From NCBI GenBank assembly GCA_905209725.1, contig CAJLTZ010000020.1, forward strand, positions 1 to 32,297: a stretch of DNA of 32,297 nucleotides, given 5' to 3'. Under the pieces are notes generated by a model. The model was not told the DNA's origin. It searched no databases and saw only the letters and a program-made list of their open reading frames with translations. Each line of letters begins with the position of its first letter. Position 1 is the stretch's first letter. Positions 23,803 to 32,255 of the stretch are shown in pieces. The translations under genes and the position numbers were made by a program. Source of the DNA: an uncultured Muribaculaceae bacterium. Its GTDB lineage: Bacteria; Bacteroidota; Bacteroidia; Bacteroidales; Muribaculaceae.

Positions 23803-25643
23803 TTTTTCTTGATGAATATGTCGTAATTGCCGTTATATTTCGGTTTCTTCTCCTTGACACCCTTCTCCTTTTTCGACTTCTTATCCTTCTTCTTCCCTTT
23901 CGGTTTTTTGGGCGAGAAATGATCCTTGAAAGCGTCCTTGTTGCGGTCGCGCTTGGGGGCCTCGGCGGAATAGTCGCGGTCGGGGTCGGCAATCTCCGCA
24001 TGAATCTTGTCGCCGAAGAAATCTGCATGGCGCAACGCCTCAATCACTCTGCGGGCATCCTGCTTCCGCACATCGAAAAGAGTATAACCCGGCATCAGGT
24101 CGATACGGCCAATCTCCGGTTTCGGTCCGCCTATATTGCGGTTGATGAGTTCCATCAGATTGCCGGGGAAGAAACCGGACTGCTTGCCGATATTCACCAT
24201 AAGGCGTTCATAACCCTTTTCAGCCTGCCGGCGATCCTTTTCGGCGGCACTGCGCGGTTCACCCTTGGCACGTTTTTCCTTCTTGTCCTTCTCGTCAAGG
24301 TCAATGTCGGGCATATCGCGGTAATAATTGAGAAGGCGGTTGAACTCTAACGAAAGCACACGCTTGAGCAGGTCCTCCTCTGAAAGCCATTCCAGTTTCT
24401 TGCGCACGCCGGGCAGATACTTAGCAATCTCTGCCTCGTCAACCTGCACGCGTTCCAGGCGGTCGGCCAGATTATAAAGTTGTTTTTCAATGATATGTTC
24501 CGGCGTGGGCACCTTGCGGTATTCAAATTCCTTGCCGAGAATCTTCTCGATCTGACGGATCTTACCGCGCTCGCGGCTATGGATTATGGCAATGGAGACA
24601 CCTGTCTTGTTGGCGCGTCCCGTTCGCCCGCTGCGGTGGATATATACCGACACATCATCGGGGAGGCCATAATTGATTACATGGGTGAGGTCATCGACAT
24701 CGAGACCGCGGGCAGCCACATCAGTAGCCACAAGGAGTTGCGTCACATGGTCGCGGAATTTCTTCATCGCCAGGTCGCGCTGCGCCTGACTCAGGTCGCC
24801 GTGCAGACAGTCGGCGTTATAGCCGTCAGCGATAAGTTTGTCGGCAATCTCCTGCGTATCCTTCTTTGTGCGGCAGAACACGATGCCATATATATTCGGG
24901 CTATTGTCCACGATGCGCTTCAACGCCAGATAGCGGTCGTGAGCCTTCACCATATAATAGATATGGCGCACATTGCTTGCCCCCTCATTGCGGTTGCCGG
25001 CCACAAACTCTACCGGATTCTTCATATACTTGCGGGCGATTCCGGCAATCTCCTTCGGCATCGTGGCGGAGAACATCAGCATCTTTCGGTCGTCAGGCAC
25101 ATGGCTCAGAATCTCGTCGATATCATCAAGGAAACCCATATTGAGCATCTCGTCGGCCTCGTCGAGCACCACGGTGTGCACATCGTCGAGTTTCACTTCT
25201 CCGCGCTTAATCAGGTCGATGAGACGGCCGGGCGTGGCCACAATCACCTGAACGCCCTTGCGAAGCGAGCGAATCTGGCTGTCGATACTCGACCCGCCAT
25301 AGACAGGCAGGATGCGCAGGCCGTCGATATATTTGGAGAAATCGGCAAGGTCGCCGGCAATCTGGAGGCAAAGTTCACGCGTCGGGGCGATAATCAGAGC
25401 CTGTGGGCGCTGCAGGGAGGTGTCGATGCGCTGAAGCAGCGGCAAACCGAACGCGGCAGTCTTACCAGTACCGGTCTGTGCCAGACCCACTACGTCACCC
25501 TCTTTTTCAAGCAGATGGGGAATCACCATCTCCTGGATAGGCATCGGGTGAACAAATCCTAATTCCTCAATAGCCCTGAGCAGACGCGGTTCCACACCGA
25601 GGTCGGCAAAAGAGCGTGTATCTGAATTCTCAATATTTTCCAT
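23799..25643 (-). CDS. DEAD-box ATP-dependent RNA helicase with DbpA-type RNA-binding domain
   Basis: Likely involved in ribosome assembly or RNA decay, especially in the cold. The 614-residue product contains the Q motif near 35, Walker A AQTGTGKT at 55-62, PTREL, DEAD at 161-164 (VVLDEADEMLNMGF), SAT, and the C-terminal RecA motifs ATDVAARGLDVDDLTHVINYGLP and HRSGRTGRANKTG. Residues about 475-550 resemble the DbpA/CsdA RNA-binding domain (VNIGKQSGFFPGNLMELIN). The last 45 residues are strongly basic (Lys-rich), suitable for nonspecific RNA contact. It is closest to DeaD/CsdA in layout. The gene starts 84 bases after the HAD gene ends, with TCATCAA repeats in the gap and no clear promoter. 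Confidence 0.93.
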   Translation of the reverse strand: MENIENSDTRSFADLGVEPRLLRAIEELGFVHPMPIQEMVIPHLLEKEGDVVGLAQTGTGKTAAFGLPLLQRIDTSLQRPQALIIAPTRELCLQIAGDLADFSKYIDGLRILPVYGGSSIDSQIRSLRKGVQVIVATPGRLIDLIKRGEVKLDDVHTVVLDEADEMLNMGFLDDIDEILSHVPDDRKMLMFSATMPKEIAGIARKYMKNPVEFVAGNRNEGASNVRHIYYMVKAHDRYLALKRIVDNSPNIYGIVFCRTKKDTQEIADKLIADGYNADCLHGDLSQAQRDLAMKKFRDHVTQLLVATDVAARGLDVDDLTHVINYGLPDDVSVYIHRSGRTGRANKTGVSIAIIHSRERGKIRQIEKILGKEFEYRKVPTPEHIIEKQLYNLADRLERVQVDEAEIAKYLPGVRKKLEWLSEEDLLKRVLSLEFNRLLNYYRDMPDIDLDEKDKKEKRAKGEPRSAAEKDRRQAEKGYERLMVNIGKQSGFFPGNLMELINRNIGGPKPEIGRIDLMPGYTLFDVRKQDARRVIEALRHADFFGDKIHAEIADPDRDYSAEAPKRDRNKDAFKDHFSPKKPKGKKKDKKSKKEKGVKEKKPKYNGNYDIFIKKK

Positions 25644-25727
25644 AAAAGCAAAAAGTCAATATACATTAGTCCAACAAATCAATCCCTCCCAAAGTTGACC
25701 CAATCCTCATCAGTCATCAATCATCAA

Positions 25728-26321
25728 TCAGACTTTGTGGCTAACATCTGCCAGCGTGAGCATCTCGTCATCGCCCGAACTGTCACCCCATGCCTCCACA
25801 TGGCAATTGCGGCGGTCGGTGTCGAGTTCAGGGAATGCTTCCAGTAATCTCCGACGCTTTTCCGGGCCGTGACAATTGGGGGTGGCAAATCTGCCTGTGA
25901 GCCTTCCGCGCTTCACCTCAGGTTCAGTGCTGATCACGCGGATGAAATCCAGTCCTTCTGCCCAAGGACGAATCCAAGACCCCATACTTGCCGACACGAT
26001 GGCGGTATTGTCGCCACGTGCCGCAGCTTCCCTGAGCGCTTTTACCGTTTCCGGGCGCTCAATGCCACGAACCTTCTCTGCAAAAGTGCGCCCCTTCTCA
26101 CGGAATTCCTCTACTTTCATCCCCTTGAAGCCAAAAGAGAAAAGGCGTTCCTTTGCCTCCGAATTGGTGATGCGCTTCAATTTCCAGGCTGCGATGGCCG
26201 GCATGGCACGAAGAAACGCCGCAATGGTGCGTGGCAGGCCAATGGCATGGCGCATAAAGAGAGGGAGAGTGTCCTTGCGCGTCAGAGTGCCGTCGAAGTC
26301 GAAGAAGGAATAGCGTTTCAT
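25728..26321 (-). CDS. HAD-IB family phosphatase
   Basis: The 197-residue product starts MKRYSFFDFDGTLTRKDTLP, with the nucleophile/acid pair Asp8 and Asp10 of the HAD superfamily. Motif II is TAIVSASMGSW. The acidic motif IV is WGDSSGDDEML near the end. The helical cap after motif I is of the HAD-IB (phosphoserine-phosphatase-like) kind. The open frame extends upstream to 26534, but that part lies in the prenyltransferase gene and lacks HAD features. The start overlaps the end of the UbiA-type gene by four bases, which points to a shared pathway. By analogy with decaprenyl-phosphoryl-ribose synthesis, it could remove the 5-phosphate from polyprenyl-phosphoryl-5-phosphoribose. That substrate is inferred. 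Confidence 0.85.
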   Translation of the reverse strand: MKRYSFFDFDGTLTRKDTLPLFMRHAIGLPRTIAAFLRAMPAIAAWKLKRITNSEAKERLFSFGFKGMKVEEFREKGRTFAEKVRGIERPETVKALREAAARGDNTAIVSASMGSWIRPWAEGLDFIRVISTEPEVKRGRLTGRFATPNCHGPEKRRRLLEAFPELDTDRRNCHVEAWGDSSGDDEMLTLADVSHKV

Positions 26322-27190
26322 CGGTAAATTATAAAGATGAAGGAGAGAAGCCAAAGCACGCAGCAACTCTGGATGAAGCGGTCGCGATAGATGATATCTG
26401 TGGGACTCCCCGACTCCTCGCGCACATATATGAGCTGAAGATAGCGGAGCACTGCCGCGATTACAAACACCGACGTGAGATAAACATTCTGCGAGGCGAA
26501 ACGCATCATCACATCGTTGGAAAGCGTGTAGCACACATATGCCACAATCATTGTACCGGCAAGGAGGGAGATCACCTGATTGATGAAAGTGATATTATAT
26601 CCGGTTACGCTTTTGCGTATTTTCTTGCCATCCGTCGCAGCCAGGATAAGGTCGTCGCGACGCTTTCCGAAGGCTATGAGCAGCGTGAGCAGGAACACCA
26701 TCATCACCAGCCAAGGCGACACCCATATGCCGCACGCGGCGCCACCCATCAGCACGCGGAGCACAAAGCCCGTGGCTATGATTATCACGTCGAGTATGGC
26801 GATATTCTTGAGAGTCAACGTGTAGGCGATATTCATTATCACATATCCGGCGGCAATTAGGAACACATCGACATTCATGCCGAAGAAGAGCCATGCCAAC
26901 ACAAATGCGGCCACAAAAATCACAACAGCGATTACGGATGCAAGCCCTACGCTCACCTTTCCGCTCGCGATGGGACGAAGCCGTTTGCGCGGATGCTCAC
27001 GGTCGGCCTTCCGGTCGCAGATGTCGTTGAGGATATAGATGGTGCTCGATATCAGGCAGAAGACAAAGAATGCCTCGAGAGTATGCAGAAAAGTCTCAGC
27101 ATTGAGAAGCTGGCCGCTGAAAATTGCGGGCAGGAATACAAATAGGTTTTTCACCCATTGCTTCACTCTCAGAAGTTTAAAGATCACCAT
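26318..27190 (-). CDS. UbiA-family prenyltransferase, decaprenyl-phosphate phosphoribosyltransferase-like
   Basis: Polytopic membrane enzyme of 290 residues. It has the first aspartate-rich motif NDICDRKAD at 55-63 followed by REHPRKRLRPIASG, and a second cluster KRRDD at 176-180. The N-terminus VKQWVKNLFVFLPAIFSG and the absence of a quinone-type second motif match the subgroup that includes Rv3806c/UbiA of mycobacteria. That enzyme attaches 5-phosphoribose from PRPP to decaprenyl phosphate. Other UbiA roles (menaquinone or heme prenylation) are less likely given the neighbours: a HAD phosphatase overlapping by four bases and a GT-C-like protein overlapping by seven. The lipid acceptor would be whichever polyprenyl phosphate the cell uses; not determinable here. 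Confidence 0.85.
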   Translation of the reverse strand: MVIFKLLRVKQWVKNLFVFLPAIFSGQLLNAETFLHTLEAFFVFCLISSTIYILNDICDRKADREHPRKRLRPIASGKVSVGLASVIAVVIFVAAFVLAWLFFGMNVDVFLIAAGYVIMNIAYTLTLKNIAILDVIIIATGFVLRVLMGGAACGIWVSPWLVMMVFLLTLLIAFGKRRDDLILAATDGKKIRKSVTGYNITFINQVISLLAGTMIVAYVCYTLSNDVMMRFASQNVYLTSVFVIAAVLRYLQLIYVREESGSPTDIIYRDRFIQSCCVLWLLSFIFIIYR

Positions 27191-28839
27191 ATTATAATCT
27201 TTTTGAAGTCTTTGATATGCTCTTTCGGAACGCGGATTCTCACATTATTGTCAACTCGCGTATATCCATAGAAATAAACGTATCCTAATGAGTCGAGGTT
27301 TTCTTCCGAACTCTTTACCGGAGAGAATCCGTTGGCCTTGAGCTGCAGTTCTACCGCGGGAGTGAGATTTGCCACAGGCACATTGCGGTCGGGCTGGAAG
27401 CTATAGATATCGTGGCGGTATTGGGTGAAGATGAAGGAATGGTAAGCACTATTGACAAATGTTATTCCCCCGGCTGCGATACAAAGCAGAGCAATCGTGC
27501 GCGCCAAGAGAGATTCGGCACGCGCAGGAGCGGACATTGCTGCAAGAGCGGAAGCCACTCCTATGGGAAAGAGCCACAGCTGGCACATATACCTTGCCCA
27601 CCAACTCTGTTCGAATATAAAGCAGCTCGCTATTACCACCCCGAGCGAAGCAACAAGCCATACAGGGAATTTTCGGAATCGCCACACCAATGCTGCGAGC
27701 GACAGAAGCAGGATCAGCGGCATAATGGGAGTGAAGCCGCCGTGACGCTCGTCATACGACACCTTCAAATCTCCATCGGGATTCAGATATGACGCCGCAA
27801 AATTTGAAAAACGGTCAGCCCCCTGGAATTCGATGGGGGTGTTGGCCGACATGATGTCTGTGGCACCGCTCCCCATCAGCGGGTAGAGGGGATGGGAGGC
27901 ATGGATGGTGTTGGTGACATATGGATGGAATCCGAAGATGCAAGTGGAGGCGATGGCGGCGATGAATCCGGCCACAAGGATATTTATCGCCAGATGCTTG
28001 CGCTTCATGCCCAAGGCTATGAAGAAGGCCGTGAGCACAAGAAATGCCATGTCGGGCGCCGCATTGAATTTAATATCGATGGCGAGCACCATCACGCCGC
28101 TGAGCAGCGCATATGTGAGCACTTCGGGCAAGCGATGGGATTGACTTTCATCACGGCGGAATAGATGAACCAGCAGGGAAATCGCCGCGAGCAGAAGGTA
28201 ATATTTTGGGAAATCGATATAGTAGGTGAAAGACTGCGACATCCCTACAGGATTGAGTGCTGCCGCCAGAGCAATCAGAATTGCAGAGGTGATGGCGGTG
28301 GCGCGGCTGCCGATGCGCGTGCGCAGTATCGAATATAGAGTGGATGCGAATAGCAGCGATGGGCCGGCAATCATTATGAGATTGATGCATTTCCCGGCCT
28401 CGATATTGCCGAAACATACAGCGGCACTGGCCGACAGAATCTCCATCCCCTTGGCATAATGATGAGCCCAGAGGCTTAGTCCGGGCTGCATCGGGTCGAG
28501 GAATGGGTTCCAGCCGAGCATCAGGGCGGCGATGGTGTCCTGATGGTAAACGTTGCCATCGTAGGAGAAGTCCTGCAGCAGCACGCAGACTCCTGCCGTG
28601 GCGATGATAATCAGCACGCTGAGTTCTATCCACAACCGGGTGCTATTGCATGCTGAGCGTCCCGGGCCAAAGAGAGCCCTTGTGAAGCAGAAGCCGCATA
28701 GCATTCCGAGAGGAAATATCAGATGACCCGGCCAACCGGCCAGGCTTCCTCCGAGAAAAAAATTAAGGCAACATATGAGATAGCAAGCCACAAGTCCGGC
28801 TGTCAGCGAGGTTCCCGTAGCTGCGATAAGTCTGTTCAT
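27184..28839 (-). CDS. Polytopic membrane protein, GT-C-type glycosyltransferase candidate
   Basis: The 551-residue product has about 11-12 membrane helices and a short soluble C-terminal part (about 475-551). The first large extracytoplasmic loop carries acidic and histidine residues (SYDGNVYHQDTIAALMLGWNPFLDP; Asp94 and His99), the position where GT-C enzymes keep their catalytic Asp. Proteins of this shape use polyprenyl-phosphate sugars as donors on the outer face of the inner membrane. I know no named family for it. Its start overlaps the PorE-like gene (ATGA) and its end overlaps the UbiA-type gene, so it is firmly in the operon. A role in moving a lipid-linked pentose onto an envelope acceptor is an inference from context. 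It could also be a polymerase or ligase. Confidence 0.7.
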   Translation of the reverse strand: MNRLIAATGTSLTAGLVACYLICCLNFFLGGSLAGWPGHLIFPLGMLCGFCFTRALFGPGRSACNSTRLWIELSVLIIIATAGVCVLLQDFSYDGNVYHQDTIAALMLGWNPFLDPMQPGLSLWAHHYAKGMEILSASAAVCFGNIEAGKCINLIMIAGPSLLFASTLYSILRTRIGSRATAITSAILIALAAALNPVGMSQSFTYYIDFPKYYLLLAAISLLVHLFRRDESQSHRLPEVLTYALLSGVMVLAIDIKFNAAPDMAFLVLTAFFIALGMKRKHLAINILVAGFIAAIASTCIFGFHPYVTNTIHASHPLYPLMGSGATDIMSANTPIEFQGADRFSNFAASYLNPDGDLKVSYDERHGGFTPIMPLILLLSLAALVWRFRKFPVWLVASLGVVIASCFIFEQSWWARYMCQLWLFPIGVASALAAMSAPARAESLLARTIALLCIAAGGITFVNSAYHSFIFTQYRHDIYSFQPDRNVPVANLTPAVELQLKANGFSPVKSSEENLDSLGYVYFYGYTRVDNNVRIRVPKEHIKDFKKIIIW

Positions 28840-30827
28840 TCGAATTGTTCAAAATCGGTGGAGGTCACCTGGAATTCCGTGCGCCGGTTGATCTGGTCGG
28901 CGGCTTCACGGTCCTCCTCGCTTAGCGTTGCGATAAATTCCTCGCTGAGCACTGTGCCCTCCGGGAATTGGGGGTATAAGCGGTTGATGCGCTTGGTCAC
29001 GGTTTTGGGTACGCTTTCTCCATAGCCCTTCCATGTGAGGCGCTCCTTGGAGATGCCGGCGGCGGTGAGATAGTCCACCACGCTCTTGGCGCGCCGGTCG
29101 GAGAGGCTCAGGTTATAGTCGTCGGCGCCGACGCGGTCGGTGTGGGCTCCCATCTCCAGCGTCACGTTGGGATTGTCGCGAAGCATGGTGGCAAGAGTGT
29201 CGAGGGCGGCCTTCGACTCCGGCCGCAGCGTGGCGCGGTCGAAATCGTAGAAAATATTCTCCACCACCTGCGGCTTATGCACGGCGGCTAAGATGAAGTC
29301 CACGCCATAATCGGCGTCTTCCTCCTCCATGTCGGATTCAAACTCCTGCTTCACATTGAGATAGCCCTTGGCTCCGGCCTGCATCACATATTTCACTCCC
29401 CTTTCGAGATTAAAGCGGAATGAACCGTCGTCGCGGGCCACCTCCTTCTGGTTGGAGCCGTCATTGCCCACGATACGAATCACTGCATTGGGCACCGGTT
29501 CCTCATCCTTGTCGAGCACCCAACCGGAGATTGTAACCTTGATGTCGGGGAGCACGAAGCTGTAGATATGGTCGTAGCCGCGGGCATCGCCACGGTTGCT
29601 GCTGAAGAATCCCGACTCACCCTCGCCGAAGGTGATGCCGAAGTCGTCGCCCTGGCTGTTGAGCGGGAGACCGGCATTGTCGATGCTCCAGCGGTCGCCT
29701 GTAGAGTTCAGACGCGCGGTGAAGATGTCGAGTCCGCCGAAGCCGGGATGGCCGTCGGAGGAGAAATACAGCAACGAATCGGTGCGCATGTAGGGAAACA
29801 TCTCGTCGCCCGGAGTATTTATCTGCGGGCCAAGGTTCTCGAGGCTTCCCTGGCGCTCCTTGAGATTTATGCGCCAGATATCCTTTCCGCCGAAACCGCC
29901 AGGCATATCTGATGAGAAATAGAGATATGTGCCGTCGGGCGAAACCGCGGGATGGCCCACTGCAGAGAGAGTGTCGGCGGTGATTTCAAATTTCTGCGGA
30001 GCGCTCCAAGTGGCATCGCTGCGCCGGGAGGTGAATATCTCCACGGATGTGTTGCGGTCCATTGCCCGGCGCGACACGGTGAGATACATTGTCTGGCCGT
30101 CGGGCGTAAAGGAAACTATTCCCTCTTCGGCATCGGTGTTGAGTTCGCCGCCTGCCGGCTCGGGACGCTGCCAATTGCCCTTCTCGTCTTTCGTGGAGAA
30201 GAATATGTCGGCGCGTTTGGTTCCGGTGATTTCTGATTTGTTAGTACCTGTAGCCTTTTCGGTGGTCGAAGTGAAATAGATGGTGTTCAGGTTCTTGTCA
30301 AGATACATCGGCGCATAATCGGCACGTCGGGAATTGAAGAGCTTCGCCTGGGACACTTTATAGCGACTCTTTTTGCCATTTTTCGAGGAGATGGCGGAAA
30401 GACATCCCTTGAGACCCTCTTTAGCGAGAGCATCGTCAGGCTGCCATTCAAGGAATGTGCGGTAGGCATCCACCGCCGGCTGATATTTGCCCTCCATCTG
30501 GAACGAACGGCCTAAGTAATAGTAGGCCATGGAATCGGGATATTCGTAGCGGATGGCGTTCTGGTAAGCCGCAGAGGCACGGGCAGCCATATTGAGTTTG
30601 CGATAGCATGTGGCGAGTTGATAGGCCACCTCCCCGCGCTGCGCCCGGTCCTCCCTGGAGTTGAGCTTATTGTAAACGGCTCGGTAGGCCTTCGAGGCGT
30701 CGAAATATTCGCCACGTTCGAATTTCTCGTTGGCGTCCTTGAGTTTAGGCGTTCGGCATCCTGCGAGCAGCATCAACGAAGTCGCTGCCAGCAACGTTAT
30801 AATAATGTTAAATCCCTGATTCTTCAT
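28836..30827 (-). CDS. TPR-PD40-OmpA outer-membrane lipoprotein, PorE-like
   Basis: The 663-residue product starts with a lipoprotein signal (LMLLAGC, Cys24). TPR-like helices follow at about 30-150, then PD40/WD40-like beta-propeller blades at about 160-420 (repeated FTPDGQTMYLT, VSPDGTYLYFSSDMPGGFGGKDIW, YFSSDGHPGFGGLDIF). A carboxypeptidase-regulatory-like domain covers about 430-515, and an OmpA-type peptidoglycan-binding domain 524-655 (YDFDRATLRP, HTDRVGADDYNLSLSDRRA). This order matches PorE of the type IX secretion system, but the same order occurs in other Bacteroidota envelope proteins and no other T9SS gene is here. An in-frame ATG at 30890 overlaps the adk stop (ATGA) and would add 21 residues. 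The later ATG is preferred because it gives a normal lipoprotein signal, although it lies in a hairpin. Confidence 0.86.
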   Translation of the reverse strand: MKNQGFNIIITLLAATSLMLLAGCRTPKLKDANEKFERGEYFDASKAYRAVYNKLNSREDRAQRGEVAYQLATCYRKLNMAARASAAYQNAIRYEYPDSMAYYYLGRSFQMEGKYQPAVDAYRTFLEWQPDDALAKEGLKGCLSAISSKNGKKSRYKVSQAKLFNSRRADYAPMYLDKNLNTIYFTSTTEKATGTNKSEITGTKRADIFFSTKDEKGNWQRPEPAGGELNTDAEEGIVSFTPDGQTMYLTVSRRAMDRNTSVEIFTSRRSDATWSAPQKFEITADTLSAVGHPAVSPDGTYLYFSSDMPGGFGGKDIWRINLKERQGSLENLGPQINTPGDEMFPYMRTDSLLYFSSDGHPGFGGLDIFTARLNSTGDRWSIDNAGLPLNSQGDDFGITFGEGESGFFSSNRGDARGYDHIYSFVLPDIKVTISGWVLDKDEEPVPNAVIRIVGNDGSNQKEVARDDGSFRFNLERGVKYVMQAGAKGYLNVKQEFESDMEEEDADYGVDFILAAVHKPQVVENIFYDFDRATLRPESKAALDTLATMLRDNPNVTLEMGAHTDRVGADDYNLSLSDRRAKSVVDYLTAAGISKERLTWKGYGESVPKTVTKRINRLYPQFPEGTVLSEEFIATLSEEDREAADQINRRTEFQVTSTDFEQFE

Positions 30828-30839
30828 CAAGGATTTAAC
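30807..30839 (-). promoter_or_regulatory. 14-bp hairpin spanning the PorE-like start codon
   Basis: In the minus-strand transcript GUUAAAUCCUUGAU (30839-30826) pairs fully with AUCAGGGAUUUAAC (30820-30807), with one U-G pair and loop GAAGA. The A and U of the preferred start codon (30827-30825) are the last stem bases and its G opens the loop. The structure could block initiation unless ribosomes arriving from adk, or from the upstream ATG at 30890, open it. Confidence 0.7.
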
Positions 30840-30889
30840 GCTATAATGTAGTGTAATATTATTTCCGGGATGCGGCTCTCTGCTATTCA

Positions 30890-31492
30890 TCAGGCTTTTT
30901 TCGTGCGGCGTTCCACTCCGGTGGCCTGCTTGATTCCTTCGGCGATATTGTCGAAAATCTCGTCAACGATTCCGGTGCCGTTGATGGGCAGGTAGCTGCC
31001 CTCCTTTGTGTAATAGTCGCGGAGGGGATGTGTCTGCTCGTGATATACCTTGAGGCGGTTTTTGATTGTCTCGGGGTTATCGTCGGCGCGGCCTGTTTCC
31101 TGACCGCGATGGAGCATACGGGCGATGAGTTCCTCTTCGGGCACTTCAAGACCTACTACGGCATGCAACCTGGTGCCGCGCTTTTCGAGAAGCTGCTTGA
31201 GGGCGTCGGCCTGGGCTATGGTGCGGGGGAATCCATCGAACACTACTCCTTTCTTGCCCTTGGCCTGATTTTCGAGCACATCGTCGAGGATGCTGATCAT
31301 CAGGTCATCGGGGATAAGCTGACCTTTGGAGATGAATTCATTGGCTGTGCGGCCAAGCTCGGTGCCGCGTTTGATATGGTCGCGAAGGAGTTCGCCGGTG
31401 CTGATATGGTAGAGGCCATATTCATCGATGAGTTTGGCGCTCTGAGTTCCTTTCCCACTGCCGGGAGCACCGAATAATACAATGTTAAGCAT
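30890..31492 (-). CDS. adk: Adenylate kinase
   Basis: Balances AMP, ADP and ATP. The 200-residue product has the P-loop GAPGSGKGT at 8-16, the AMP-binding segment ISTGELLRDHIKRGTELG, FDGFPRTIAQADAL, and the lid region entry RMLHRGQETGRADDNPETIKNRL. The short lid without four cysteines indicates the non-zinc form. In some Bacteroidota it is fused to or next to hpt, as here, where hpt ends 62 bases upstream. Its stop overlaps an in-frame ATG of the PorE-like lipoprotein gene. Confidence 0.96.
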   Translation of the reverse strand: MLNIVLFGAPGSGKGTQSAKLIDEYGLYHISTGELLRDHIKRGTELGRTANEFISKGQLIPDDLMISILDDVLENQAKGKKGVVFDGFPRTIAQADALKQLLEKRGTRLHAVVGLEVPEEELIARMLHRGQETGRADDNPETIKNRLKVYHEQTHPLRDYYTKEGSYLPINGTGIVDEIFDNIAEGIKQATGVERRTKKA

Positions 31493-31554
31493 AGTAATTC
31501 CTTTTAAAAGATTGGACTGTGAGGTCCGGTAAGGCTGTGATGTGGATGGCTATA

Positions 31555-32100
31555 TCAGTTCTCCTTAATCACATATATGTCTTTGAGGTTGCGCACCTTT
31601 CCATCGAGGTCGAGACCATAGCCGATGATGAATTTCGGCGGGATGGAGAAGGCCACGTAGTCGGGTTTGAAACCAGTCTTTGAACTTTCGGGTTTATGGA
31701 GGAGTGTGGCGAATCTGATGGAGCGCGGATTGCGTTTCTTCAGGTCGGCCACCATCATGGAGGCCGTGAGGCCGGTGTCGACGATGTCCTCGATAATCAC
31801 CACATCCATCCCCTCGATGTCTTCTGTGAGACCCATCACCTCTTTCACTTTGCCTGTGGAGGTTGTGCCCTCATAACTGGCGTATCTCACGAAATTGATG
31901 CGGGAGTCGTTGATGCCCACCTCGCGGATAAGGTCGGCCGCAAATACGAATGCGCCGTTGAGCACGCACAGGAATAGCGGCTTCTTTCCCTTGAGGTCCT
32001 CGCGGAGCTCCGAGGCCACGCGTTTCACTTGCTTGTCAATCTCTTCGCGTTTGATGTAAGGCACAAATGTCAGGCCGTCCACCGTAACTTTATTCTCCAT
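31555..32100 (-). CDS. hpt: Hypoxanthine phosphoribosyltransferase
   Basis: Purine salvage enzyme that joins hypoxanthine or guanine to PRPP. The 181-residue product has the PRPP-binding motif VVIIEDIVDTGLTAS, the flexible loop region VRYASYEGTTSTGKV, and the base-binding segment KPDYVAFSIPPKFIIGYGLDLDGKVRNL, all typical of the family. It appears to be the first gene of the minus-strand run hpt, adk, PorE-like and the glycolipid triad. Production of PRPP-using enzymes at both ends of this run (Hpt and the UbiA-type transferase) may be coincidence. Confidence 0.95.
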   Translation of the reverse strand: MENKVTVDGLTFVPYIKREEIDKQVKRVASELREDLKGKKPLFLCVLNGAFVFAADLIREVGINDSRINFVRYASYEGTTSTGKVKEVMGLTEDIEGMDVVIIEDIVDTGLTASMMVADLKKRNPRSIRFATLLHKPESSKTGFKPDYVAFSIPPKFIIGYGLDLDGKVRNLKDIYVIKEN

Positions 32101-32179
32101 TGCAATTCAATTGACCGAGGCGCGGCCGAAAAAACTTTTCAGACCCTTCAGCGAGCCCCCGGTATCGGTTTATAGACCA

Positions 32180-32211
32180 CAAAATTATAAATTTTCCACG
32201 ATTATCCCAAG
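32180..32211 (-). promoter_or_regulatory. Predicted Bacteroidota promoter of the hpt operon
   Basis: On the minus strand CTTG (32211-32208) is followed after 20 bases by TAATTTTG (32187-32180). The -7 box is a full match and the -33 box has one mismatch. Transcription should start near 32173, about 73 bases before hpt. Confidence 0.65.
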
Positions 32212-32255
32212 CCATCCCCCAAATTTTAGGTTATCTTTTTAGCCTACATTATTCA

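Noticed and set aside
25644..25727. Promoter for the DEAD-box gene
   Set aside because: No TAnnTTTG with a spaced TTTG was found in the gap. The TCATCAA repeats there are not evidence for one.
28836..30827. Type IX secretion locus
   Set aside because: Only one PorE-like architecture is present. No PorK, PorL, PorM, PorN, PorV or C-terminal-signal protein is in the window, so a secretion system is not supported.
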